NCBI RefSeq assembly: GCF_005796105.1
Contig: NZ_VAUO01000008.1
Location: 62,001-126,000 of the forward strand
DNA from: Pseudomonas mosselii
GTDB taxonomy: Bacteria > Pseudomonadota > Gammaproteobacteria > Pseudomonadales > Pseudomonadaceae
Length of the DNA stretch: 64,000 nt
Direction of reading: 5' to 3'
Numbering within the stretch: the first letter of the stretch is position 1; every line of letters begins with the position of its first letter. The position numbers and the translations under genes were made by a program. Below are positions 44,806 to 54,619 of this stretch, one piece after another. The notes below the pieces were generated by a model. It was not told the DNA's origin. It saw only the letters and a list, made by a program, of their open reading frames with translations, and ran no database searches.

Positions 44806-46815
44806 ATGTCTCGACTCAACCCCCGGCAACAGGAAGCCCGTGACTACGTCGGCGGCCCTCTTTTGGTGCTCGCCGGTGCCGGCTCCGGCAAGACCAGCGT
44901 GATCACGCGCAAGATTGCCCACCTCATCCAGAACTGCGGCATTCGTGCCCAGTACATCGTCGCCATGACCTTCACCAACAAGGCGGCGCGCGAGATGAAG
45001 GAGCGGGTCGCCACCCTGCTGCGTCCGGGTGAAGGCCGCGGCCTGACGGTGTGTACCTTCCACAACCTGGGGCTGAACATCATCCGCCGGGAGCATGAGC
45101 GACTGGGCTACAAGCCAGGTTTCTCGATCTTCGATGAGTCCGATATCAAGGCGTTGCTGTCGGACATCATGCAGAAGGAATACTCCGGCGACGACGGCAT
45201 CGACGAGATCAAGAATATGATCGGTGCCTGGAAGAACGACCTGATCCTGCCACCCGAGGCCCTGGAAAAAGCCCGCAACCCACGCGAGCAGACCGCTGCC
45301 ATCGTCTACACCCACTACCAGCGCACGCTCAAGGCGTTCAACGCGGTGGACTTCGACGACCTGATCCTGCAACCGGTCAAGCTGTTCCAGGAACACCCCG
45401 ACGTGCTCGAACGCTGGCAGAACCGCGTACGCTATTTGCTGGTGGACGAATACCAGGACACCAACGCCAGCCAGTACCTGCTGGTGAAGATGCTGATCGG
45501 CATGCGCAACCAGTTCACCGTGGTGGGCGACGACGACCAGTCGATCTACGCCTGGCGCGGTGCGCGCCCCGAGAACTTGATGCTGCTCAAGGAAGACTAC
45601 CCGTCCTTGAAAATCGTCATGCTGGAGCAGAACTACCGCTCCACCAGCCGCATCCTGCGCTGCGCCAACGTGCTGATCGCCAACAACCCCCACGCCTTCG
45701 AAAAGCAACTGTGGAGCGAAATGGGCGTGGGCGACGAGATCCGCGTGATCCGCTGCAAGAACGAGGAAGCCGAAGCCGAACGCGTGGCCATGGAAATCCT
45801 CACCCTGCACCTGCGCACCAACCGGCCGTACAGCGACTTCGCCATCCTCTACCGGGGCAACTACCAGGCCAAACTGATCGAGCTGAAGCTGCAACACCAT
45901 CAGGTGCCGTATCGCCTGTCGGGCGGCAACAGCTTCTTCGGGCGCCAGGAGGTCAAGGACCTAATGGCCTACCTGCGCCTGTTGGTGAACCCGGACGACG
46001 ACAACGCCTACCTGCGGGTGATCAACGTGCCGCGCCGCGAGATCGGCTCGACCACCCTGGAAAAGCTCGGTAACTATTCCACCGAGCGCGGTATCTCGAT
46101 GTACGCCGCCAGCGACGAGCTGGGCCTGGGCGAGCACCTCGACGCCCGCTACACCGAGCGCCTGCAACGCTTCAAGCACTGGCTGGACGGGGTGCGCCAC
46201 AAAGTCGCCCTGGAAGACCCGATCGCCGCGCTGCACGAGATGATCCGCGACATCGACTACGAGAACTGGATCCGCCAGCAGACCGCCAGCGACAAGGCGG
46301 CGGAGTTCCGCATCAGCAACGTCTGGTTCCTGGTCGAGGCGCTGAAGAACACCCTCGAAAAAGATGAAGAGGGTGACATGACCATCGAGGACGCCATCGG
46401 CAAGCTGGTGTTGCGCGACATGCTCGAGCGCCAGCAGGAAGAGGAAGAGAACGCCGAAGGCGTGCAGATGATGACCCTGCATGCCTCCAAGGGCCTGGAA
46501 TTCCCCTACGTGTTCATCATGGGCATGGAGGAGGAGATCCTCCCCCACCGCTCGAGCATCGAGGCCGACACCATCGAGGAAGAACGCCGCCTGGCCTACG
46601 TGGGCATCACCCGCGCACGCCAGACCCTGGCCTTCACCTTTGCCGCAAAGCGCAAGCAGTACGGCGAAATCATCGACTGCACCCCCAGCCGCTTCCTCGA
46701 CGAATTGCCGCCGGACGACCTCGCCTGGGAAGGCCTGGATGACGCACCAGTGGAGGTCAAGGCCGCCCGTGGCAACAACGCGCTGGCCGACATCCGGGCG
46801 ATGCTCAAACGCTGA
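44806..46815 (+). CDS. rep: ATP-dependent DNA helicase Rep
   Basis: The 669-residue SF1A helicase begins MSRLNPRQQEARDYVGGPLL, as Rep does, with Walker A AGAGSGKTS (23-31), LLVDEYQDTN, DDQSIYAWRGA, MMTLHASKGLEFPYVF and VGITRARQTLAF. Rep moves 3' to 5' on DNA and clears proteins before replication forks. The length and sequence match Rep rather than UvrD. It is followed by xpt in the same direction. Confidence 0.96.
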   Translation: MSRLNPRQQEARDYVGGPLLVLAGAGSGKTSVITRKIAHLIQNCGIRAQYIVAMTFTNKAAREMKERVATLLRPGEGRGLTVCTFHNLGLNIIRREHERLGYKPGFSIFDESDIKALLSDIMQKEYSGDDGIDEIKNMIGAWKNDLILPPEALEKARNPREQTAAIVYTHYQRTLKAFNAVDFDDLILQPVKLFQEHPDVLERWQNRVRYLLVDEYQDTNASQYLLVKMLIGMRNQFTVVGDDDQSIYAWRGARPENLMLLKEDYPSLKIVMLEQNYRSTSRILRCANVLIANNPHAFEKQLWSEMGVGDEIRVIRCKNEEAEAERVAMEILTLHLRTNRPYSDFAILYRGNYQAKLIELKLQHHQVPYRLSGGNSFFGRQEVKDLMAYLRLLVNPDDDNAYLRVINVPRREIGSTTLEKLGNYSTERGISMYAASDELGLGEHLDARYTERLQRFKHWLDGVRHKVALEDPIAALHEMIRDIDYENWIRQQTASDKAAEFRISNVWFLVEALKNTLEKDEEGDMTIEDAIGKLVLRDMLERQQEEEENAEGVQMMTLHASKGLEFPYVFIMGMEEEILPHRSSIEADTIEEERRLAYVGITRARQTLAFTFAAKRKQYGEIIDCTPSRFLDELPPDDLAWEGLDDAPVEVKAARGNNALADIRAMLKR

Positions 46816-46878
46816 TCAACCCTTACTCTTTAACCTTGCCGCATTCAGCGGCCATGCTTGTTACATCGGAGATACACA

Positions 46879-47451
46879 GTGGAAGCACTGCAGCAGAAGA
46901 TTCGCGAAGAAGGCATCGTGCTTTCCGATCAGGTTCTCAAAGTCGATGCGTTTCTCAACCATCAGATCGACCCTGCGCTGATGCAGCTGATCGGTGACGA
47001 GTTCGCCCGCCTGTTCGCGGACTCCGGCGTGACCAAGATCGTCACCATCGAAGCCTCCGGTATCGCTCCGGCGGTCATGACCGGCCTGAAGCTCGGTGTG
47101 CCGGTGATCTTCGCCCGCAAGCACCAGTCGCTGACCCTGACCGAGAATCTGCTGAGCGCTTCGGTGTATTCCTTCACCAAGCAGACCGAGAACACCGTGG
47201 CGGTCTCGCCGCGTCACCTCAACAGCAGCGACCGCGTACTGGTGATCGACGACTTCCTGGCCAACGGCAAGGCATCGCAGGCGCTGATCTCGATCATCAA
47301 GCAGGCCGGCGCCACCGTGGCAGGCCTGGGTATCGTCATCGAGAAGTCGTTCCAGGGCGGCCGTGCCGAGCTGGACAGCCAGGGCTATCGCGTTGAGTCG
47401 CTGGCCCGGGTGAAGTCGCTGGAAGGCGGTGTGGTGACCTTCATCGAGTAA
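46879..47451 (+). CDS. xpt: Xanthine phosphoribosyltransferase
   Basis: Translation starts at GTG (MEALQQKIREEG) with GGAG seven bases upstream; upstream in-frame codons lack a site. The 190 residues match the B. subtilis-type Xpt length. The PRPP-binding loop RVLVIDDFLANGKASQ and the EASGIAPAV base-binding region are present. It salvages xanthine to XMP. No purine riboswitch was seen in the 63-base gap after rep. Confidence 0.93.
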   Translation: MEALQQKIREEGIVLSDQVLKVDAFLNHQIDPALMQLIGDEFARLFADSGVTKIVTIEASGIAPAVMTGLKLGVPVIFARKHQSLTLTENLLSASVYSFTKQTENTVAVSPRHLNSSDRVLVIDDFLANGKASQALISIIKQAGATVAGLGIVIEKSFQGGRAELDSQGYRVESLARVKSLEGGVVTFIE

Positions 47452-47465
47452 GGCCACGCACCTAT

Positions 47466-47541
47466 CCTGTGAGAGCGGGCTTGCCCGCGAATGCGATATC
47501 AAATTCACCATCGCATTCGCGGGTAAACCCGCTCCCACAGG
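47466..47541. repeat. REPIN after xpt
   Basis: CCTGTGAGAGCGGGCTTGCC and its inverted partner GGTAAACCCGCTCCCACAGG form long arms (47466-47496, 47511-47541) between the convergent xpt and hydrolase genes. Confidence 0.88.
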
Positions 47542-47559
47542 GTCCCGTGAATCCCTGTG

Positions 47560-49419
47560 TCACCGAGTAGCCTCAAGCCCCGCCAGCAGCAAGCGCTGGT
47601 ACAGTTCTTCCTTCAGCCCCTGCGGCTGCCCCAGCCCCATGCGCGCCAACTGCGCGGCATAGGCCTCGGGCGCCGGCGCGTCCAACGCCGCCTTGCCCAA
47701 CTCCAGCACCTCGCTCAGCTTGAACTTGCTCTTCAGCCAGTTCAGCGCGCGCAGCAAGTCGCGCTCCTCAACCGTGAAGTCACTGCCCAGCGGATACTCC
47801 GGGAACAACCGGGCATGCCGCGCACGTATCGCCTCCAGCCGCTCTGGGGTGTTGTCGGTGTAGCGCTCATCCAGCTCGAAATCCTCGGCCAGCTTGCCCG
47901 CCGCCTTGGCTTTTTCCATGAGTTCGCCCTGAAAGCGTGAATCGCAGATCGCCAGCAAGCGGGCGATGCACTCGCTGTCAGTCTGCCCGCGCAGATCGGC
48001 GATGCCGTATTCGGTGATGACGATATCGCGCAGATGACGCGGGATGGTGCAGTGGCCGTAGCGCCAGAACAGGTTGGACGTCACCAGGCCTGCGGCCTCG
48101 CGCCAACTGCGCAGCAGCAATACCGAGCGTCCGCCTTCCAGCGCATGCCCCTGGGCAACGAAGTTGTACTGCCCGCCCACACCGCTGAGCACCCGGCCAT
48201 CTTCCAGCTGGTCTGCGACACCCGCACCGAGCAGGGTCATGCCAAATACCGTGTTGACGAAACGCGCGTCGCGGCGCTGGCGGCGTTTCAATTCCTCCTG
48301 CCCGTACAGCTCGTTGATGAAGCTGATGCGGGTCATGGCGAACTGCGCGCGCTGCTCGAACGGCATCTCGCGCAGGCGCTGGTAGAACGCCCGTGGGCCC
48401 AGGAAGAAGCCACCATGCACCACCACCCCCTGCTCGTCTGCCGGGCGCCGCACCACGCCGGCTTCGGCCAGCGCCAGCAGGCCGTTGACGAACATCTCGC
48501 TACAGCCGTACAGCCCTTGAGCGAACGTATCCAGCCCGCCCTCGCGCTCGATCAGCGCCTGCCACGGGTCAACGTCCAGTTCGTCGAGCAGCGCCCGGTA
48601 GCCGGCATTGTCAGCCTGGCGCGCCAGCAGCGCCGCCGCCACGGCATCGCCCATGGCGCCGATGCCGATCTGCAGAGTGCCGCCGTCGCGTACCAGGGTG
48701 CTGGCGTGCAGGCCGATGCAGTGATCCTGGGTCGACACCGGCAGGTTCGGGGTGGAAAACAACCGGCGCTGTTCGGGTTGATCGATCAACAGGTCGAAGT
48801 CATCCAGCGCCAGCTCCGAATCCCCCGGCATGTAGGGCAGTTCGCTGTGCACCTGGCCAAGCAGCAAGATGGTTTCGCCCGCCGCGCGGCGCTTTTCGAT
48901 CATTGGCAGCAGGTCGAGGGTGATGTCGGGGTTGCAGGCCAGGCTCAGGTGGTTGGGGCGCTGCGGATCGGCGGCCACCAGCTGGGCGACCAGGTTCAGG
49001 CCCTTGGCATTGATGTCGCGCGCGGCGTGGCTGTAGTTACTGCTGACGTAGTCCTGCTGCGCAGCGTGGCTGTGCAGTAGGCTGCCGGGCTGCATGAAGA
49101 ACTGCTCGACGCGGACGTTGGCCGGCAGGCGGTCGTGCAGCAGGTCGGTGACGTAGGTGAGCTCTTCGTAGTCGGCGTACACGCGCTCGACGAAGGGCTC
49201 CAGGAAACGCCGCTGCAAGCCATCGCCCAAAGCTGGGCGGCCGAGGGACAACGCGGTATAGATCGTCAACCGGCGGTCGGGCAACTCGCGGATGCGTGCG
49301 TAGAGGGCGTTGACGAACGCATTGGGTTTGCCCAGGCCCAAGGGCAGGCCCATGTGGATGTGCGCAGGCAGGCGGGCCAAGGCCTGCTCGACGGCCAAGT
49401 CGATGGAGCAGAGGTGCAT
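47560..49419 (-). CDS. Acetyl-CoA hydrolase/transferase-family protein
   Basis: The start MHLCSIDLAVEQALARLPAH is supported by AGGAGGT four bases upstream; 619 residues. The C-terminal half carries the family motif around GVGGQYNFVAQGHALEGGRS and ITEYGIADLRGQ. Family members move CoA between acyl groups or hydrolyse acyl-CoA. The N-terminal part is longer than in 4-hydroxybutyrate CoA-transferases, like a distinct Pseudomonas subgroup. Substrate not known. Confidence 0.87.
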   Translation of the reverse strand: MHLCSIDLAVEQALARLPAHIHMGLPLGLGKPNAFVNALYARIRELPDRRLTIYTALSLGRPALGDGLQRRFLEPFVERVYADYEELTYVTDLLHDRLPANVRVEQFFMQPGSLLHSHAAQQDYVSSNYSHAARDINAKGLNLVAQLVAADPQRPNHLSLACNPDITLDLLPMIEKRRAAGETILLLGQVHSELPYMPGDSELALDDFDLLIDQPEQRRLFSTPNLPVSTQDHCIGLHASTLVRDGGTLQIGIGAMGDAVAAALLARQADNAGYRALLDELDVDPWQALIEREGGLDTFAQGLYGCSEMFVNGLLALAEAGVVRRPADEQGVVVHGGFFLGPRAFYQRLREMPFEQRAQFAMTRISFINELYGQEELKRRQRRDARFVNTVFGMTLLGAGVADQLEDGRVLSGVGGQYNFVAQGHALEGGRSVLLLRSWREAAGLVTSNLFWRYGHCTIPRHLRDIVITEYGIADLRGQTDSECIARLLAICDSRFQGELMEKAKAAGKLAEDFELDERYTDNTPERLEAIRARHARLFPEYPLGSDFTVEERDLLRALNWLKSKFKLSEVLELGKAALDAPAPEAYAAQLARMGLGQPQGLKEELYQRLLLAGLEATR

Positions 49420-49496
49420 GGGGACCTCCTGAGTCGTCCGTGGGTTCAGGGGGTTGGACATGGGGTCAGGCGGGTTGGTTGCCTGGGCCGGCCCTT

Positions 49497-49687
49497 TCGC
49501 GGGTAAATCGGGGCGCCGAACCGCCGCTCCCACAGGTTCAGCACAGGTTTCAGCCCTGCGAAGTCCCTGTGGGAGATTACCCAGCCCTTTGGGCTGCGCT
49601 GTCGCGCAGAGAACTGATTTCGCAAGCGCGCCGCGTACCCTGTGGGAGCGGCGTTTCGGCGCCCCGATTTACCCGCGAAGAGGTCCG
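49497..49687. repeat. Composite REP element carrying the inverted 81-bp block
   Basis: Outer inverted halves TTCGCGGGTAAATCGGGGCG and CGCCCCGATTTACCCGCGAA flank 49566-49646, the inverted near-identical copy of 37998-38078. It lies downstream of the cytochrome c gene and upstream of the CoA hydrolase gene. Confidence 0.85.
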
Positions 49688-49749
49688 AACAGGCTACCCA
49701 AAAACAAAGCCCGCCATCAAAGGCGGGCCCTGGGTAATTCAGGCGTGGC

Positions 49750-50172
49750 TCACAGCCCCGACATTTTCTTGATTGCGCCTTTGAGGTCGTCATCCGAGCA
49801 ATCCGCGCAGGTGCCCTTGGGTGGCATGGCGTTGATGCCGGTAATGGCCTTGGCCAGGATACCGTCCAGGCCGCCCTGATGGTCGGCGCGTTCTTTCCAG
49901 GCTGCGGTGTCGCCGATCTTCGGCGCGCCCAGCAGGCCGCTGCCATGGCAGGCGTTGCAGTGCTTGGCAATGATTTCGTCGGGCGTCTTGGCGCCACCGC
50001 CGCCTGCGGAGGCCGCCACTTCCATGCCCTTGCATTCCTGGCCCTGGACACACACCTGGCCGACCGGTTCCAGGCGCTTGGCGATGTCATCATTGGTCGC
50101 TGCGGTTGCGCTCATTGCCCATAGGGCGACTACGGCTGCTGGTACGGCCAGCATCTTCTTGATTTGGTTCAC
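49750..50172 (-). CDS. Cytochrome c5-type monohaem protein
   Basis: A GTG start (MNQIKKMLAVPAAVVALWAM) with GAGGG upstream gives 140 residues with a Sec signal peptide ending ATAA. The haem site is CNACH, the axial Met lies in NAMPPKGTCADC, and the extra CADC cysteine pair is characteristic of cytochrome c5. It is periplasmic and carries electrons, probably to terminal oxidases. Confidence 0.9.
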   Translation of the reverse strand: MNQIKKMLAVPAAVVALWAMSATAATNDDIAKRLEPVGQVCVQGQECKGMEVAASAGGGGAKTPDEIIAKHCNACHGSGLLGAPKIGDTAAWKERADHQGGLDGILAKAITGINAMPPKGTCADCSDDDLKGAIKKMSGL

Positions 50173-50308
50173 GCGAACACCCTCATGGTGGCTAATCACG
50201 CCCGCGGCCACGGAATTGCGAGCGTTGAAAAGTATAGCGGCTACCCGGAAGGCGTGAAACGACCCCACTTCGAGAATGGGTATTGACGCGTCATTGCACT
50301 GCGCTGGA

Positions 50309-50857
50309 TCAAAAGTTCGACGGTGTCGCCGCGCTGATCAGCCGTGCTGGCTCGTCGAAAGGGTTGCGAAAGCGATGCGGGCGGGTACTTTCGAAGTAGT
50401 AGCTGTCGCCGGCTTCGAGCAGGAACGTCTCGGTGCCCACCACCAGCTCAAGGCGGCCTTCGAGCAAGATGCCGGTCTCTTCACCGTCGTGGGTGAGCAT
50501 CTCTTCACCGGTATCGGCACCGGGCGGATACACCTCGTTGAGAAAGGCGATGGCGCGGTTGGGATGCGACTTGCCGACCAGCTTCATGGTCACCGCGCCG
50601 TCGGAAATGTCGATCAACTCGTGGGCCTTGTAGACGATCTGCGTGGGGCTTTCCGGCGCCAGTTCCACCGAGAAGAACTCGACCATGGACATGGGGATGC
50701 CGCTGAGCACCTTGCGCAGGGAGCTGATCGAAGGGCTCACGCTGTTCTTCTCGATCATCGAGATGGTGCTGTTGGTCACCCCGGCGCGCTTGGCGAGTTC
50801 GCGCTGGGACAGGCCCTTGAGCTTACGGATGGCTTGCAGTCGTTCACCGACGTCCAA
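50309..50857 (-). CDS. XRE-cupin transcriptional regulator (PuuR-like)
   Basis: The 182 residues comprise an XRE helix-turn-helix (LSQRELAKRAGVTNSTISMI) and a C-terminal cupin (GEETGILLEGRLELVVG, GDSYYFESTRPHRFRNP). PuuR and related proteins repress polyamine or amine catabolic genes, which fits the PuuB-like and PuuC-like genes in this window, although they are several kb away. It is upstream of the cytochrome c5 gene on the same strand with over 100 bases between. Confidence 0.88.
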   Translation of the reverse strand: MDVGERLQAIRKLKGLSQRELAKRAGVTNSTISMIEKNSVSPSISSLRKVLSGIPMSMVEFFSVELAPESPTQIVYKAHELIDISDGAVTMKLVGKSHPNRAIAFLNEVYPPGADTGEEMLTHDGEETGILLEGRLELVVGTETFLLEAGDSYYFESTRPHRFRNPFDEPARLISAATPSNF

Positions 50858-50965
50858 AGCGGGAGCCTCCTGAAACGGTCGAGGTGGGGAAAGTGTGAAC
50901 GATATGATGGCAACGCCGTTCAGTATTTACAACACACTGCCCCACAGCCTGTCCGCTTCAGCCCG

Positions 50966-52039
50966 TTATTCGCCGATATAGTCCCGTGGCACGCGCTTGA
51001 GGTTGCAGAAGATCTGGTACGCAATCGTACCGGCCTGCATCGCCACATCACTGGCCAGCACCTGTTTGCCCCACAGCTCGACCGGACTGCCGACGGTGGC
51101 CTCGGGCACTTCGGTGAGATCGACGCAGAGCATGTCCATCGATACCCTGCCGATCAGTTGGGTGCGCTTGCCGGCCACCACGATGGGGGTGCCGGTGGGG
51201 GCGTGGCGTGGGTAGCCATCGGCGTAACCCATCGCGACCACGCCTACCCGCGTCGGGCGTTGGCTGATGAACGTCGCGCCGTAACCCACTGGCTCGCCGG
51301 CCGGCAGTTCGCGCACGCTGATGATGCGCGATTGCAGGGTCATCACCGGTTGCAGGCGACTAGCCGCAGCCTGCTCCACCTCGAAGGGGCTGGCGCCGTA
51401 CAGCATGATCCCCGGACGCACCCAGTCGCTCTTGATGGTCGGCCAACCCAGCACCGCCGGCGAGTTGCGCAGGCTGCACTCGGCCGCCAGGCCCTGGCGC
51501 GCAGCCTCGAATACCGCGACCTGCTGGGCAGTGGCCTCGGCGTCAAGCTCGTCGGCACGCGCAAAGTGGCTCATCAGTACGATACGCGAGACCTTGCCAC
51601 TGGCCAGCAGACGTTGATACGCATCGTGGTAGTCCTTGGGGTGGATACCGACCCGGTGCATACCGGTGTCCATCTTCAGCCATAGCGTCAGTGGCTGGTG
51701 CACGGCGGTCTTCTCGATGGCTTCGAGTTGCCACAGCGAATGCACCACGCACCACAGGTCGTGCTCGGCGATCAGCGCCAGTTCGCTGGCCTCGAAGAAG
51801 CCTTCGAGCAACAGTACCGGGGCTTTGATCCCGGCCGCGCGCAGCTCAAGCGCTTCTTCGATGCAGGCCACCGCAAAACCGTCGGCTGCGGTTTCCAGGG
51901 CCAGGGCGCAGCGCACGGCACCATGACCATAGGCGTCGGCCTTGACCACGGCGAGGGCTTTGGCACCGGTCAGTTCACGGGCGAGACGGTAGTTGTGGCG
52001 CAGGGCCTGGAGGTCGATCAGGGCGCGGGCGGGGCGCAT
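50966..52039 (-). CDS. dadX: Alanine racemase, catabolic DadX type
   Basis: The 357-residue fold-type III PLP enzyme has catalytic Lys33 (AVVKADAYGHG) and the second catalytic Tyr in EPVGYGATF. It interconverts L- and D-alanine. It follows dadA on the same strand, forming the alanine-catabolic dadAX pair, with a REPIN in the 129-base gap. An anabolic alr role is less likely given this context. Confidence 0.92.
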   Translation of the reverse strand: MRPARALIDLQALRHNYRLARELTGAKALAVVKADAYGHGAVRCALALETAADGFAVACIEEALELRAAGIKAPVLLLEGFFEASELALIAEHDLWCVVHSLWQLEAIEKTAVHQPLTLWLKMDTGMHRVGIHPKDYHDAYQRLLASGKVSRIVLMSHFARADELDAEATAQQVAVFEAARQGLAAECSLRNSPAVLGWPTIKSDWVRPGIMLYGASPFEVEQAAASRLQPVMTLQSRIISVRELPAGEPVGYGATFISQRPTRVGVVAMGYADGYPRHAPTGTPIVVAGKRTQLIGRVSMDMLCVDLTEVPEATVGSPVELWGKQVLASDVAMQAGTIAYQIFCNLKRVPRDYIGE

Positions 52040-52084
52040 GACGGCATGCCTTCTGGTGGTTCAGGGTGAAAACAGCGTTTGCTT

Positions 52085-52148
52085 CTTCGCGGCTGAAGCC
52101 GCTTCCACAGGGATCGCGTTTCCTGTGGGAGCAGCTTTAGCCGCGAAG
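52085..52148. repeat. REPIN between dadA and dadX
   Basis: CTTCGCGGCTGAAGCCGCTT at the left and AGCAGCTTTAGCCGCGAAG at the right are imperfect inverted REP halves of a variant type, within a transcribed intercistronic gap. Confidence 0.75.
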
Positions 52149-52168
52149 AGGCCGGTACAGGTGCCTGG

Positions 52169-53470
52169 TTACTGGTGGGCAGGCGCCGTATGACCTGGCT
52201 TGGCCACTTCCCGTTGATTGCCGTAGCGGGAAATATCCAGGCCTTCGGCACTGATCTGCGGCTTCTTGCGCGCGATCAGGTCAGCCAGCAGACGACCGGA
52301 GCCGCACGCCATGGTCCAGCCCAGGGTGCCGTGACCGGTGTTGAGGAACAGGTTGCGGTAGCGGGTGGCACCGACGATCGGAGTACCGTCCGGGGTAGCC
52401 GGTCGCAGGCCGGTCCAGAAACTGGCCTGGCTCAGGTCGCCGCCGCGAGGATAAAGGTCGTTGACGATCATCTCCAGCGTTTCGCGCCGACGTGGGTTCA
52501 ACGACAGGTCGAATCCGGCGATCTCCGCCATGCCGCCTACACGAATACGGTTGTCGAAGCGGGTGATCGCGACCTTGTAGGTTTCATCGAGAATGGTCGA
52601 GGTCGGCGCCATGTCGGCGTTGGTGATTGGCACGGTCAGCGAATAGCCCTTGAGCGGGTAGACCGGCGCCTTGATGCCCAGCGGCTTGAGCATTTGTGGC
52701 GAATAGCTGCCCAAGGCCAGTACGTAGCGGTCGGCGGTTTCCAGCTTGCCATCAATCCACACGCCACTAATCCGATCACCGGCGAACTCCAGATGCTGGA
52801 TGTCCTGGCCAAAGCGAAACTCAACGCCTTCCTTGAGGGCCAGCTCTGCCAGTTTGGTGGTGAACAGCTGGCAGTCGCCAGTCTGGTCGTTAGGCAGGCG
52901 CAGGGCACCGGCGAGAATACCCTTGACCCCGGCCAGGGCGGGCTCCACACGGGCAATGGCGTCACGGTCGAGCAACTCGTAAGGCACACCGGACTGCTCG
53001 AGCACGGCGATATCCTTGGCTGCGGCATCCACTTGGGCCTGGGTGCGGAACAGCTGGGTGGTGCCCAGTGTACGAGCCTCGTAGGCGATGCCGGTTTCGG
53101 CGCGCAGCTCGTCGAGGCAGTCGCGGCTGTACTCGGACAGACGCACCATGCGCTCCTTGTTCACCGCATAGCGGCTGGCGGTGCAGTTGCGCAGCATCTG
53201 CGCCATCCACAGGTATTGATCGACGTCGCCGGTGAGCTTGATCGCCAAGGGGGCGTGGCGTTCGAGCAGCCACTTGATGGCTTTGAGCGGCACACCTGGA
53301 GCGGCCCACGGCGAAGCATAGCCAGGCGAGATCTGGCCGGCGTTGGCAAAGCTGGTTTCCATGGCTACCGCCGGCTGACGATCGACCACGGTCACATCGA
53401 AACCTTGCCGGGCCAGGTAGTAGGCGCTGGCGGTACCAATCACACCGCTACCAAGTACCAGAACTCGCAT
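52169..53470 (-). CDS. dadA: D-amino-acid dehydrogenase, small subunit
   Basis: The 433-residue flavoprotein begins MRVLVLGSGVIGTASAYYLA, a GxGxxG FAD motif, with ETSFANAGQISPGYASPWAA following and LNTGHGTLGWTMACGSGRL near the C-terminus, all typical of DadA. It oxidises D-alanine and other D-amino acids to oxo acids, feeding the respiratory chain. It is first in dadAX and divergent from the Lrp-type gene with a 155-base control region. Confidence 0.95.
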   Translation of the reverse strand: MRVLVLGSGVIGTASAYYLARQGFDVTVVDRQPAVAMETSFANAGQISPGYASPWAAPGVPLKAIKWLLERHAPLAIKLTGDVDQYLWMAQMLRNCTASRYAVNKERMVRLSEYSRDCLDELRAETGIAYEARTLGTTQLFRTQAQVDAAAKDIAVLEQSGVPYELLDRDAIARVEPALAGVKGILAGALRLPNDQTGDCQLFTTKLAELALKEGVEFRFGQDIQHLEFAGDRISGVWIDGKLETADRYVLALGSYSPQMLKPLGIKAPVYPLKGYSLTVPITNADMAPTSTILDETYKVAITRFDNRIRVGGMAEIAGFDLSLNPRRRETLEMIVNDLYPRGGDLSQASFWTGLRPATPDGTPIVGATRYRNLFLNTGHGTLGWTMACGSGRLLADLIARKKPQISAEGLDISRYGNQREVAKPGHTAPAHQ

Positions 53471-53625
53471 CGTTTATTCCTCGCACGCAGCACGCCGCGT
53501 TGTGTTGTTGATAGAGCAGGGATGCGCGCAGTATAAAAATTCAAGGCCAGTGCAATTCACTATATAAACGCCTATATTTGGCGAGAATTCTCGGCAAAAA
53601 CGCCTTTGACGGAGCGGCATCCCCT

Positions 53626-54114
53626 ATGAGAACCCAGCACCAGAGCAAGCGTGAACTGGACAAGATCGACCGCAATATCCTGCGGATCCTGCAGAATGAC
53701 GGCCGCATCTCGTTCACTGAACTGGGTGAGAAAGTCGGGCTGTCCACCACACCATGCACTGAGCGTGTACGTCGTCTGGAGCGCGAAGGGATCATCATGG
53801 GCTATAACGCCCGCCTGAATCCGCAGCACCTCAAAGGCAGCCTGCTGGTGTTCGTCGAGATCAGCCTGGACTACAAGTCTGGCGACACCTTCGAGGAATT
53901 TCGCCGCGCCGTGCTCAAGCTGCCGCATGTGCTGGAGTGCCACCTGGTATCGGGCGATTTCGACTACCTGGTGAAAGCGCGCATTTCGGAGATGGCTTCG
54001 TACCGCAAGCTTTTGGGCGACATCCTGCTCAAGCTGCCGCACGTGCGCGAATCGAAGAGCTACATCGTTATGGAAGAGGTCAAGGAGAGCCTCTGCCTGC
54101 CGATCCCGGACTGA
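53626..54114 (+). CDS. lrp: Lrp/AsnC-family regulator
   Basis: The start MRTQHQSKRELDKIDRNILR gives 162 residues. The N-terminal HTH (RISFTELGEKVGLSTTPCTE) and the C-terminal RAM domain (EVKESLCLPI ending) closely resemble E. coli Lrp (164 aa). It is divergent from dadA; in enterics Lrp controls dad in response to alanine and leucine, so the same is likely here. Whether it is the global Lrp or a local regulator cannot be told. Confidence 0.9.
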   Translation: MRTQHQSKRELDKIDRNILRILQNDGRISFTELGEKVGLSTTPCTERVRRLEREGIIMGYNARLNPQHLKGSLLVFVEISLDYKSGDTFEEFRRAVLKLPHVLECHLVSGDFDYLVKARISEMASYRKLLGDILLKLPHVRESKSYIVMEEVKESLCLPIPD

Positions 54115-54118
54115 TTGT

Positions 54119-54472
54119 TCAGACCAGCACCTGCCGGGTGCTGGCGATGAACTGATGCACCAGTTGCTCGGCCGCCGGGTCGATCGGCTGCACCGGGCCC
54201 TTGCCGCGTGGGCAGGCCAGGCGCGGGGTGGTGCCGAACAGGCGGCAGATCATCGGCCGCTCCTCGTAGACCGTGCAGCCGTTCGGCCCCAGATGCACGC
54301 AGTCCAGGCGTTCCAGGGCCGCCTCCTGCTCCTGCTGGGTCTTGCGTGGCAAGCGCGCCATTTCCTCGGCCGAGGTGGTGACCGGGCCGCAGCAGTCGTG
54401 GCAACCAGGCACGCACTCGAAAGAGGGAATGAGTTCGCGCAGGAAGTGGATCTTGTGGCGGTTGCAGGACAT
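54119..54472 (-). CDS. YkgJ-family cysteine-cluster protein
   Basis: The 117-residue protein has the family cysteines: PGCHDCCGPV, ERLDCVHLGPNGCTVYEERP and MICRLFG, likely to bind zinc or an iron-sulfur cluster. No function is established. It converges on lrp with a four-base gap, so the two stop regions nearly overlap. Confidence 0.88.
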   Translation of the reverse strand: MSCNRHKIHFLRELIPSFECVPGCHDCCGPVTTSAEEMARLPRKTQQEQEAALERLDCVHLGPNGCTVYEERPMICRLFGTTPRLACPRGKGPVQPIDPAAEQLVHQFIASTRQVLV

Positions 54473-54619
54473 GGCGGGATACAAGGCAAGGAAATGATCC
54501 GAATTATAGTCTCATTCGCCGCTCAACCCGCTGAGCGGACACGCCCCCGGTAAGCGGGTTGCCGCCCTGCAAGAGCACAGCTTATCCTCGCTCCTCTTCT
54601 GACTTTCCATGGCCGTCCT

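Noticed and set aside
44764..45900. Long minus-strand ORF inside rep
   Set aside because: Antisense shadow of a well-conserved helicase; His/Gln/Val-rich composition typical of the complementary frame.
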